This document shows, one piece after another, positions 1 to 8,700 of a stretch of 18,867 bases of DNA. Made by a program: the position numbers and the translations under genes. The stretch spans positions 1 to 18,867 of the forward strand of contig JASCIV010000479.1 in NCBI GenBank assembly GCA_030374735.1, in the 5' to 3' direction. A model generated the notes under the pieces. That model ran no database searches and was not told the DNA's origin. It worked only from the letters and a program-made list of their open reading frames with translations. The DNA is from Gracilaria caudata. Taxonomy: Eukaryota; Rhodophyta; Florideophyceae; Gracilariales; Gracilariaceae. Position 1 is the first letter of the stretch. Each line of letters opens with the position of its first letter.

Positions 1-1584
1 GATGTGAGACGAACAAAGGACCTGTATGAACGGGCTATCGAAGTCGGCAATATCACGGATGCAATGAATGCTCTAGGAGTGATGTTAGAACGGGGTGAAG
101 ACGGCGTGGGAAAGGATGTGACGCAAGCGAAGGAGCTGTACGAGCACGCGATTGAAAGAAACAACGCTATGGCGATGTATAATTTAGGCACGTTGTTGGA
201 ACGAGGTGAAAACGGGGTGCCGAGGGATGTACTTCGAGCGAAGGAGTTGTACGAACGCGCCATCGAAGTCGGGAAGACCACCTTGGCAATGTGCAGTTTG
301 GGTTGGTTGCTACATCGAGGTGAAGAGGGCGTGCCAAGGGATTTGAGACGAGCTAAGGAGCTGTACGAACATGCGATCGAAGTTGGGAACAACCACTGGG
401 CAATGTACAACTTGGGTCTTTTGTTACAACAAGGTGGAGAGGGCGTGCCAAAGGATGTGAAGAGATCTAAAGAGCTGTACGAAAGAGCGATAAAAGAGGG
501 CAATAACGCTATGGCAATGTGTAATTTAGGTTTGTTACTACAACGGGGTGAAGATGGCGTTCCGAAGGATGTGAGACGAGCAAAGGACCTGTTTGAACGG
601 GCTATCGAAGTTGGAATTAGCGTGTATGTAATGAATGCTCTAGCAGTGGTTTTGGAACGGGGTGAAGGCGGCATGCCAAAGGATGTGAGACTAGCTCAGA
701 AGCTGTACGAACGGGCGATCGAAGAAGGAAGAAACACTGATGCAATGTACAAGTTAGGTTTGCTGTTACAACAAGGTGAAGACAGCGTGCCAAAGGATGT
801 GAGACGAGCTATGGAGCTGTACAAACGTGCAATCGAAGAAGGAAGAAACACTGATGCAATGTATATGTTAGGTTCGTTGTTACAAGAAGGTGAGGACGGC
901 GTGCCAAAGAATATAAGAGGAGCTAAGGAGCTGTACGAACGTGCGATCGAAGTTGGGAACAACCACTGGGCAATGTATAGCTTGGGTTTTTTGTTACAAC
1001 ACGGAGGGGATGGCGTGCCGAAGAATGGGGCTCGAGCTATGAAGTTGTACGAACGCGCGATAACAGAAGGCAATAACGCTATTGCAATGTATAGTTTAGG
1101 TCTGTTGCTACAACAGGATGAGGATGGTGTGCCGAAGGATGTGAAACGAGCAAAGGACCTGTTTGAACGGGCTGTCGAAGTCGGAAATAACGTGTATGCA
1201 ATGAATGCTCTAGCAGTTGTGTTCGAACGAGGTGAAGACGGCGTGGGAAAGGATGTGAGACGAGCGAAGGAGCTGTACGAACGGGCGATTGAAGAAGGAA
1301 GTAACGTTGAGGCAATGTATAATTTAGGCACGTTGTTGGAACGTGGTGACGACGGCGTGGGAAAGGATGTGAGAAGAGCGAAGGAGCTGTACGAACGGGC
1401 GATTGAAGAAGGAAGTAACGTGGACGCAATGTATAAGTTAGGCACGTTGTTGGAACGTGATGACGACGGCGTGCCGAGAGACGTGATTCGAGCCAAGGAG
1501 TTGCATGAACGCGCGATCGAAGTGGGGAAGAACGCTTGGGCAATGTCAGGGTTTGTTGTAATACCTACGTGGGATAGGATTTGA
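1..1584 (+). CDS. Sel1-like repeat (TPR-like) protein, 5'-truncated by window edge
   Basis: The reading frame is already open at base 1 (GAT GTG AGA CGA reads D-V-R-R, the start of a repeat unit), so the true start lies upstream. The visible 526 or so residues are almost entirely fourteen units of 38 residues; the second has 37. The core of each unit resembles AKELYERAIE..N..AMY.LG.LLERGEDGVPKDV. This is the Sel1-like (SLR) signature: alternating small residues, an LG..L..G turn and a helix ending in A..LYERAIE. Sel1 repeats form alpha-alpha solenoids used as protein-protein scaffolds, often in ER-associated degradation or signalling. No catalytic domain, signal peptide or membrane segment is visible in this part, so the specific role is unknown. 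The frame leaves the repeat pattern within unit 14 (last residues GFVVIPTWDRI) and stops at 1582-1584, while repeat-like DNA continues in another frame. The 3' end therefore looks frameshifted, or an intron was missed. Confidence is high for the family and low for the exact 3' end. Confidence 0.85.
   Translation, partial: DVRRTKDLYERAIEVGNITDAMNALGVMLERGEDGVGKDVTQAKELYEHAIERNNAMAMYNLGTLLERGENGVPRDVLRAKELYERAIEVGKTTLAMCSLGWLLHRGEEGVPRDLRRAKELYEHAIEVGNNHWAMYNLGLLLQQGGEGVPKDVKRSKELYERAIKEGNNAMAMCNLGLLLQRGEDGVPKDVRRAKDLFERAIEVGISVYVMNALAVVLERGEGGMPKDVRLAQKLYERAIEEGRNTDAMYKLGLLLQQGEDSVPKDVRRAMELYKRAIEEGRNTDAMYMLGSLLQEGEDGVPKNIRGAKELYERAIEVGNNHWAMYSLGFLLQHGGDGVPKNGARAMKLYERAITEGNNAIAMYSLGLLLQQDEDGVPKDVKRAKDLFERAVEVGNNVYAMNALAVVFERGEDGVGKDVRRAKELYERAIEEGSNVEAMYNLGTLLERGDDGVGKDVRRAKELYERAIEEGSNVDAMYKLGTLLERDDDGVPRDVIRAKELHERAIEVGKNAWAMSGFVVIPTWDRI
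1..1584 (+). repeat. 114-bp tandem repeat array with a five-unit higher-order period
   Basis: Fourteen units of 114 bp encode the Sel1 solenoid. Units match each other best at a spacing of five. Units 4, 9 and 14 carry the pattern EVG(N/K)N.WAM. Units 5 and 10 carry EGNNA(M/I)AM. Units 6, 11 and, more weakly, 1 carry a DL(F/Y)ERA(I/V)EVG...(A)MNAL motif. As a direct check, the DNA word AGTTGGGAACAACCACTGGG begins at 381 and again at 951, exactly 570 bp apart. This implies the array grew by duplication of a five-unit block and not only by single-unit duplication. Confidence 0.8.
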
Positions 1585-1690
1585 GAAGAGCTTAAGAGCT
1601 GTACGGACACGGTATCGAAGTTTCTGTACGAACACGGTATCGAAGTTTCTGTACGAGCGCGCTATACGTGAAGGACATTAGGTGGGGCTC
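1585..1690 (+). pseudogene. Decayed Sel1 repeat units beyond the stop, with a 25-bp direct duplication
   Basis: DNA just before and after the stop still aligns with the repeat consensus. The stretch GTGGGATAGGATTTGAGAAG (about 1569-1588) parallels GTGGGAAAGGATGTGAGAAG in the intact units but is out of frame and carries in-frame stops. A 25-bp segment beginning ACACGGTATCGAAG is then present twice in tandem, at 1607-1631 and 1632-1656. Because 25 is not a multiple of three, no single frame can read it as repeat protein. I read this as decayed repeat units. A spliced gene that skips the region is possible but less simple. Confidence 0.55.
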
Positions 1691-1735
1691 CTAGCGGTCT
1701 GTGCTTGTTATTGCTGCGCGGCGTGAAAGGTTTGG

Positions 1736-1978
1736 TTGTTGACAACGGCAAAGGACACAGAGACGCTGCGTAGCGCTATTGAGGAAGAGGACGTGAACGA
1801 CATGGTGGCTCTGTCCATGCTATACACTAGAGGCAACTTGAATGCAAGTGGGGCTGATATGGAGGCATCGAGGAGGATGGTGAAACGTGCAGCTGAAAAG
1901 CAAGAGCGGTTACGCATAGACCGCGGATTGGTGGTGAGGCTGTGGAACGGGGGTGAGGGACGGGCTGGTTGGGTTTGA
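1736..1978 (+). pseudogene. Sel1-like terminal fragment (possible 3' exon of the upstream gene)
   Basis: An 80-codon frame on the same strand as the Sel1 gene contains AIEEEDVNDMVALSMLYTRG followed by a segment ending MVKRAAEKQ. This fits one Sel1 unit (D..A...L..LY..G......D...A..MVKRAAE) but differs strongly from the 38-residue units upstream. The rest of the frame (RLRIDRG to WV) is not recognisable. It may be the divergent last unit of the upstream protein, separated by the frameshifted repeats, or a downstream exon: an acceptor-like ACACAG lies near 1754-1759. No start codon is convincingly its own, so I do not call an independent gene. Confidence 0.4.
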
Positions 1979-2883
1979 GCGAGGCGTTGAATTCGCTAAC
2001 GAGATCGGGCGATACTGCGTAGAGTGGGGAATCGACATTGGGGTGAGCCAGATAAAAGTTTTGCGGCGTGCCACGCCGGGAAACGAGTTCCTCGGAAGCG
2101 CAAACTCGTCGTCAATCAGCGCGACGACAAACTGGCCCCTGCTTGACACCAAAAAGAGTTCTGCACAGTGGCGTGGCACGTGCCGGCTCGCCGCGGTACG
2201 CCTAGATGGTGTGAACGATCATCTACCATCATGGTCAACACAGAACTGCCGACGTTCGGGTATAATGTACGACGGTACCCACGCATGTTCTCTATTCAAT
2301 CGCATCTTTTATGCACAGGTCAGCGAGAACCCCTTTGTCGGCCGCAATTTCACGCACGACATTCATTCCACGCAGCGAGCCAGCCTCCCAAACCAAAGAG
2401 TGAAGGAAACTGTTCTCTGCCTCGGTTCATTTGCTACAAGAGGAACATCTGACCGTTGTTATAGTTGTTCCGCACAAACTCAAATTGGGCCACGTAACAA
2501 CCTGGGAGATTTGTAGACCCTGCTCAACCATCTGCCGGCTTTCGACAGCACAGCTCGGCCGCAGATTCTCTGTCCGTAACGGACCTCAGCAGGTGGCATG
2601 TGAGCGCTTCGGTGACTGCTACATTCAGCAACAGCATGATGCTGTGACACTACTGAAGCACCAGGTTCAAACTCCCGCAAGGAACCAGTGGCAAGTATTG
2701 CTCACTCTGCTGAATTCTGCGCCGATTCTATTTCCTAAGTATGACGCAGAACTCCGTAGCAGAAAAGTTCTCAAACGGTTGGTAGGGAAAAAGTGTCTAT
2801 GAATTTACAGCACTGCTCCCAGACGACAGATGTGGTGCAAGGACGGACCAACTATTACACTTGAGAACAAAGCTCAACACGTC
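1979..2883. other. Intergenic region with no recognised gene
   Basis: This is the spacer between the Sel1 remnants (+) and the light-harvesting gene (-), which converge here. Several open frames exist (1953-2516, 2168-2452 and 2431-2802 on +, 2480-2680 on -). None shows a recognisable domain, low-complexity coding signature or good start context. A 10-bp palindrome GGCACGTGCC lies at 2175-2184. I see no tRNA or other RNA gene. The right-hand part should contain the 3' UTR of the light-harvesting gene, though I find no AATAAA-type signal. Confidence 0.5.
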
Positions 2884-3623
2884 TTACGGCAAAAACTTTC
2901 CAGCCAACAGTTGCTGGACAGGCGTCATACCAGTGAGAAACTCTTGATGCAAAAGGCCACCAACAGCAATCATAGCAAGACGTCCGTTGACGAGCTCAGC
3001 GTTTTGGAATTTCTTGAACGCAGCGTCAGTCTTTCCGAGACCAAGAGGATCGAACGCATATTCTCCTGGTTGACGGGGCGAATCGAGGGTGACCATCTGC
3101 ACCACAGCGGGAGTTCCTACAATGATCTCCCAGAAGGAAGTCCAGATGAGCAGTTGGTTCATGCAACCCTGCTTCACACCCCATGCGTGAATACCAGCCG
3201 CAAGCTTCGGTGCATCAGAGTACCAGGGAAAAGTGTAGAACTCGGCGACCAAGATGCCAATAACAGCGAGCATGCAAATGCGACCTGTACGTTTCAGCAC
3301 GTGTCGTGAAAAAGACGTTAGCAAACCAACTGATGCCGCTCGACTTTTGGTGCGTGTGGAAACTTACCGTGCTTGATTTCAGCCTCTTGCAAAAACTTGA
3401 AGTTCATGACGTTAGAGAAGCCCAAGGGGTCGAAGCCGGCATACCCAGGGATGTCATCCGGGATATTGGCCGGCTTGGGGAGAAACGGAATGGCCGCAGA
3501 CTTCTCACTCATGCGCACAGAGGCGCGAGCGGAGACGGGCTTCGAAGAAAGCTGCGCGCCGCATAACGCAGAGCGGGAAAGCGTGGAACGTGCGGAAAGG
3601 GCGAAGGAGGACACGAAAGCCAT
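2884..3623 (-). CDS. Lhcr: Light-harvesting chlorophyll-binding protein, red-algal Lhcr type (two exons)
   Basis: Coding exons are 3623-3368 and 3284-2884, which join to 657 nt and 218 residues. The protein is a thylakoid antenna protein. In red algae these bind chlorophyll a and carotenoid and serve photosystem I. Residues 1 to about 37 (MAFVSSFALSARSTL...) form a Ser/Arg-rich plastid leader with an early Phe, typical of red-algal transit peptides. The mature part has the PGYAGFDPLGFS entry motif (59-70). Helix 1 contains EIKHGR (82-87), with the Glu and His that ligate chlorophyll and the Arg that pairs across helices. The middle helix is near 120-143. After a second FDPLG motif (163-167), helix 3 contains ELVNGR (182-187), with its Glu/Asn ligands. 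Both generic LHC motifs are intact, and the length is normal for Lhcr proteins. The splice restores HG-RICMLAV exactly at the helix 1 motif, which supports the model. The start is the ATG at 3621-3623; further in-frame ATGs upstream would add sequence unlike a transit peptide. Confidence 0.93.
3285..3367 (-). other. Spliceosomal intron in the Lhcr gene (83 bp)
   Basis: On the minus strand the donor is CACG|GTAAGTT and the acceptor is CGTACAG|GTCGC. It is a phase 1 intron splitting the Gly codon of the EIKHGR motif. Without removal, the frame runs into non-LHC sequence and a stop. Confidence 0.9.
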
Positions 3624-4015
3624 TGCGTACGAGGGGAGAAGCACGTGAAACGGGCGAAGTTGGGCGTGGGTGCGGTGAGTGTGTGGGAGAGGGTGCGTGA
3701 GGGAGTGCGGTGTTGGTCGTTCTCCGAAGGCTGATAAGCGGTGGGAGCGGGGGTCACACACAGGTGGGGGTTCGCTTCGAGATTTGAGGGTTGACAAGGA
3801 TGCGGGCGGGAAGCGCGGAGGCGTATTGGAGAGCGACCGCCAGCGCTGGGAGGTGCGCGCCAGCGGCCCAATTGAGCGTTCCGGCAACGCCACTCGCGTG
3901 CGGCGATTTTTGATGAAGCGGCACGCCTCCCCCGAGTGCCAGCCGCTGATTGGTCTGCTCCCGTCAAGATATTTACAAGTACGACACTTTTCAACTGTGG
4001 CAAACCCTCACAAGT
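3624..4015 (-). promoter_or_regulatory. Upstream region of the Lhcr gene
   Basis: This 392-bp spacer separates the Lhcr start from the 3' end of the F-box gene, so it should hold the Lhcr promoter and the F-box 3' UTR. On the coding (minus) strand the first roughly 130 bases upstream of the ATG are very C-rich and G-poor, like a pyrimidine/AC-rich 5' leader. A G-box core CACGTG lies at 3642-3647, about 20 bp upstream of the ATG. CCAATCAG, a CCAAT-box form, reads on the minus strand at 3953-3946. No clear TATA box is visible. The motif calls are pattern matches only. Confidence 0.4.
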
Positions 4016-5473
4016 TCACGAGGCCTCTTCGGCTCGAAACGGTGGATATGGAGCATGAGCCAGAGACGTATGCCACAAGGACGTCTTTGGAGAGTGCTCT
4101 TCTTCGAACACGCGATGAACGGTGTCCCAATCTACCACAGCGCTGTCGACATTCGCGTAATCCACGCTCCCATCTTCATCGGCTACTACTAATCTACTGT
4201 CAATTTGGTTAATATACGATATGGGCGCCTTCCTCACCCGTTGCTCGGCAATGATTCCCTCATAACTCCCGCTTCGGGAGAACGTGAGCAATTCTTTGGC
4301 GCCGCCGCCCGCGACGATAACGCTCTGTCCTAGGTACAGCGCGCGGAGCAGACGGGAAGGGCGACCATCCCATCGATTTGGCCAGCCGTAAGCTGTGGCC
4401 TCCCACGTACCGCGCGCATCCCACACAGCGACGCCGCCCGAGCCTACCGCCGCGGCGAGACTGCCGTCTGAAGCCACGGTGAGGGCGCCGATCGGCGAGC
4501 GCCACGCACTTCCCCTCGGCAACGTGAGAAACGCCGCCGTGCAGGAAAAGCCCTGACGAGGATCTAACACATGTAAGGTGTGTGCGGCCATGGCGTATAG
4601 AAGGCCGTTGTAGTGAACGCAATGTGTGACTGCTTCGCCAAGTCGCGCTGTGGATACACAGCTGAGTTGTTGCAGATCCCATAGTTTGATACGCTGATCA
4701 GAGTGACCACTTGTTGCGAGTCGAGTGTCACTCATCAAGTGCATGCAACGTATGCGCGTTCCATGTCCCCGCAGCACCCCAACTGAACGTCGTGAATGAC
4801 GGTCTCGAAGGCGTATGGTAGTGTCTTCAGACGCTGAGATAAGCAGCTGCGGATGTAGCAACACGCAGCTCACGGCACGTTTGTGAGCCTTGACGCAACG
4901 TACTGAACGCTTGGTAGAAACATGTACCACCCCGTCATGCATGCCCACCGCCACAGCGTCGTCATCAGCGTGCAGACAGGACGCGCGCGCTGGCAAATCA
5001 CATCCGCTCAGCTCCCTCCACGTGCGTGTACTAACAGCCGCAAGTCGATTGCCATCGGCGACAAACAACCGTCGCAGCGTACCAACGTGCGCAACGAACG
5101 GCGAACTGCGCCAGCCCTCTCTGGCGCCTCGCAGCGTGACCGTCGGCAACGTACGATGAATCAAGTAATCATCCGCTATATCATGTAACTCGCACAAAAG
5201 AGACGCATCGCCTCCGCTCAACGGCGGCTTCGAAGCTCGCGTTGCAAAGCGCTCAACGTACACATGTCGCCACAGCGCAGCGTTTGACGCGCTCAGAAAA
5301 CGCGCCAGCACTGGATGAACCAGTCGAAGAGAGCGGCGGTCGGCGCGCGAGAGACGGCATATGATGTCACTCAAGGCCTCGTTGGGCAACGTCAGCAGCG
5401 ACATGGACAGGCTGCGCGCACACCGCAGCCACGCGCAACGCCGCGACCGCGCGGTTGAAGCGGGTGGCGCCAT
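4016..5473 (-). CDS. F-box and WD40-repeat protein (putative SCF substrate adaptor)
   Basis: This is an intronless frame of 485 residues. Residues 25-75 (SLLTLPNEALSDIICRL, then LRLVHPVLARFLSASNAALW) match an F-box, the helical motif that docks on Skp1 in SCF ubiquitin ligases. WD40 blades follow and are clearest at 194-266: KAHKRAVSCV, then LISASEDTTIRLRD, then LRGHGTRIRCM, then TSGHSDQRIKLWDL. Further, more divergent blades run to about 440 (for example GSGGVAVWDARG at 344-355). The family role is to select substrates for ubiquitylation through the propeller; the target cannot be read from sequence. An internal ATG at 5404 (residue 24) lies just before the F-box and is an alternative start. 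Both start contexts have T at -3. The neighbour on the divergent side is SHPRH, another ubiquitin-related gene, which may be coincidence. Confidence 0.82.
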   Translation of the reverse strand: MAPPASTARSRRCAWLRCARSLSMSLLTLPNEALSDIICRLSRADRRSLRLVHPVLARFLSASNAALWRHVYVERFATRASKPPLSGGDASLLCELHDIADDYLIHRTLPTVTLRGAREGWRSSPFVAHVGTLRRLFVADGNRLAAVSTRTWRELSGCDLPARASCLHADDDAVAVGMHDGVVHVSTKRSVRCVKAHKRAVSCVLLHPQLLISASEDTTIRLRDRHSRRSVGVLRGHGTRIRCMHLMSDTRLATSGHSDQRIKLWDLQQLSCVSTARLGEAVTHCVHYNGLLYAMAAHTLHVLDPRQGFSCTAAFLTLPRGSAWRSPIGALTVASDGSLAAAVGSGGVAVWDARGTWEATAYGWPNRWDGRPSRLLRALYLGQSVIVAGGGAKELLTFSRSGSYEGIIAEQRVRKAPISYINQIDSRLVVADEDGSVDYANVDSAVVDWDTVHRVFEEEHSPKTSLWHTSLAHAPYPPFRAEEAS

Positions 5474-5708
5474 GCATCATGCACCTCTTCATCACGTGCT
5501 GCGCTCGAGCGCATGCGACACGTTGCCCCGTCTCCACGGCGCGCAATGCGTCACAATTCACAGCAGAGACGCCCCAAAATCGTTTTGAGATGATCTCTTG
5601 CCCGGTCTCTGTTGGCGGCTTTAAGCCTCCACAGTCTGCCTCCGACGGTCAGAGTCTGACCACAACAGCTGCGGCCATCCCGCCTGCGCCCGGGTTCTTC
5701 CTCGGAAT
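5474..5708. promoter_or_regulatory. Divergent promoter region between F-box/WD40 and SHPRH
   Basis: Only 235 bp separate the two start codons (304 bp if the F-box gene starts at 5404), so promoter elements are probably shared. Visible structure: a perfect 15-bp odd palindrome GGTCAGAGTCTGACC at 5647-5661 and an 11-bp odd palindrome GGCTTTAAGCC at 5617-5627. Neither is assigned to a known factor. I see no canonical TATA box. Confidence 0.4.
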
Positions 5709-8700
5709 ATGCCGCGTTCGAAGCTTCAGCAGCCGATTCGTCGCCCGCAGCCGCGGTCTTGGGCCCCCCCACGCGCTTCCCCGTCCACAAAGAGGCGGAA
5801 GGCTCGCGAGATTCAGTATTACCCGCCGATTACTGCTGGTTTCCAGCGCGCTGATTCCCCTTTGCCATCCGTCGAAGACCGTTCTGTCGCCTGCTTGTAT
5901 GAAATCTCGCTTCATCAACAGAAATCTATCACACTCGATGACCCTTCCATTCAAAACTACCCCAATTTAAGTACTGACCAACTTGACAAGTCACGCATCG
6001 CGCCGGCTAATGCCCCATTTGTGCTTGCCTGCCACCATGAACCGTACCGAACGTTTGGACCGTCTGGAAAGATGACAAATCGTCCTCCGTCGGAAGAATA
6101 TAGAAGAAAACCTGAATCTCTGCCACTCCCAGAGAATGAGCCCAATGACGCCTTGTTAACGATTGCAATTGGCCTGCCTTCTACGCCGCAGAATCGCTTC
6201 GTCATGTACAATGTTGATATGCACGCTTATTCCGCTCCACTTGCGTTCGTGTCTCTCATACTTGCGCAGTACGTGACTCTTCAGTTCATACCAGAGAGAT
6301 ATTCGTTGTGCATTTGGTACCATCCACCAACTCAACCCACCCTGACGGAAGCCGCTTTAGCTGCGCTCACTCTCCGTTTAACCAGATGGCTTATCCATGC
6401 CCACGCTGGTGCGCGTATCGCCCCTGTCGCGCCTGCGTACTCAAAGCCCTGGGTGTTTGAAACAATACGACGAACGATAAACGATACTGATAAGCATCAT
6501 TACGCTCCCTTCCTCGATCAAGTACGGCAAGCCACCGCGCTCAATGTTACGTTACGTCCATACCAACAACGAGCTGTGGCTTGGATGTTGTCGAGAGAGC
6601 TTTGTCCGCCCACATCTCAGCGCTTTGTTGTTTGGCATCTTGCCAATCAACTCTCCAACAGTCAGTCTTTTTGTAGGTCTGCTGAAAGCCACGATATCAA
6701 CATTGAAACGCATGTTGTTTTCGACGTTTTTGAGGGTGCCATTTGTTTAGGGCCGTCGAATGATCCACGAAATGGACTGGTGAAGAACGGGACAGGCGGT
6801 CTCTTGTGCGACGAAATGGGTCTGGGTAAAACCGTAGAACTTATGCAGCTAGTACTCTGCAACACGAGAGCCCCGTCTGACATCAAGACCAGGAAGCGGG
6901 TCACTCCCTCGCAAAGCTGCCGATGTGTGTATTGTGACGAGTACTGCACTGATCTGAATACAGGAAAACGAAAGTTTCCTCAATGCGTTGACTGCGGTCG
7001 CATGGCGCATAAACGTTGCATTGCGGTAACTCACCGAGCTCCTGGCGGTTTCGTGTGTCCCTTATGCAGTAATCATCTTTACTCTATACTGAAGAATGAC
7101 GTTCCAGGGGAACAAATCCCGAAATCGAAGGCAACCTTGATCATCATCCCTGCTGCCCTACTCCTACAATGGGAAAGTGAGATAGAAAAGCACGTGCGAG
7201 ACGCCCTTAACATCGTCACCTTCCAAGGTCGGCGCGTTAGCGGGTACATCCCACAACGCGTGATGCAAAACGCTGATGTGGTGCTTACCACGTACGATGC
7301 ATTGCGAGAAGATGTCAATGTTGTGAAATGTATCCTGAACCCCCGCACCTCTCGTCGATATGAACGAAAGTATAGTCCACTCCCGGTTCCGCTTCTCGGC
7401 GTGCACTGGCATCGAATCGCACTTGATGAGTCTCAGATGCTTGGCTGTGGTAAAGCGAGCTACTCACAAGCAGCTGAAATGGCGTCATATCTTCGAGCAA
7501 CCCACAAATGGTGTGTAACTGGAACTCCCATGTCTACCGATCTGCATGATGTGGTTCCAATGATGCGCGTTTTGGATCTCGAGGACCCTACCGTGCACAC
7601 GAACTGGGCTTCACTGCTCAGACCGTCCGCCTACCAAGAAGATCAGAACAGAGTTGCCCGCATACTTCGTAATGTAATGTGGCGTAGTAGACTCCATGAC
7701 GTGCAGTTCACAGAGCTGAACATACCGAGAAGACACTTTGAATTGGTCCATACTCTGCTTGGTCCTGTAGAAAAATATCACTACAACACGTTGCAAGAAC
7801 ATGTGCAAGAAGTTGTTTTGACCCATAGAACGCAATTCACGTTTAACAACCTTTTGAATATGCTTCGACAAGCATGTTGTCACCCTCGAATCGGTGCTTC
7901 AGGACGAAGACTTGTCACCGCAGCGAATGGGAATGGTGGTAAACGCCTTCGTGAGACTTTGGCCCAAAGAGCGGAAAGAAGAGCTGAGAGTCCTTTGGAA
8001 CTGAATGAAGTGTTGGAGTCTTTACTCACCAAAAGTCAGGTTGAATGTGAAGAAGAATTTCGCAATCTTGTCGCCAGCATGAATGGCCAGGCTGGAATTT
8101 CGTTACTGATATACTCTACCCGTTCCGCTCGAAATCGAAATGTTTCTCATTTGATTAGAGCGGTAGACCTGTACCGTTGTGTTCTTCGCCTTGCAGAGCG
8201 CAACAAACATATTTTGAAAATGGATGATATACAAGTCATGCACGTAAAGTTCAACCTTAACGACGCTCTACTATCTGTCAAGAATTTCCGTCAAGACCTT
8301 CGAAAATTGAAGGAAGCATCGTACGAGGACAAAGAAGCTCTTGAGAAAGTAAACGAGGTTGGTGAATCTATTCAGGATGGGAATTTGTTAGAGGAAGTGA
8401 GCGACTTGAAAGAAAAGTACATTGCAGAAGCTCAGGCCAATCTGCAAGTAGCTTCACAAACGTACAAAGCCAAATTTTTAAAGCTTGGAAGATCTCCACT
8501 TATACCGAGTGACACAGAACAGAAGCAGAAATCTATGAATTTCCAATGGTGGGAAGCTGGTCTTGCAATTCTTATGGAAGAAGGCAAGGGTTCTGCTTTC
8601 GTAGACAAGATGGTGCAACGTCTCACAGACCCCTTAGCTGGAGATGCAACAGAGATCAAAACAATTGCCACGAGACTCCACAACATTCATGCTCTTACGC

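Noticed and set aside
696..1610. A 304-codon frame on the minus strand across the Sel1 array
   Set aside because: It mirrors the 114-bp repeat (Ser/Pro/Leu-rich periodic text) and is a shadow of the plus-strand Sel1 frame, which has the recognised family signature.
1953..2516. A 187-codon plus-strand frame beyond the Sel1 fragment
   Set aside because: No recognisable domain, and its start overlaps the Sel1-like fragment in another frame. Composition looks like translated non-coding DNA.
2660..2680. tRNA B-box-like GGTTCAAACTCC
   Set aside because: The position that must pair in the T-stem is wrong, and no A-box, anticodon stem or acceptor pairing is found at the right distance.
3679..4212. 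A 177-codon plus-strand frame over the Lhcr promoter and F-box 3' end
   Set aside because: Antisense to the F-box gene for part of its length, G-rich low-complexity at the start, no domain.
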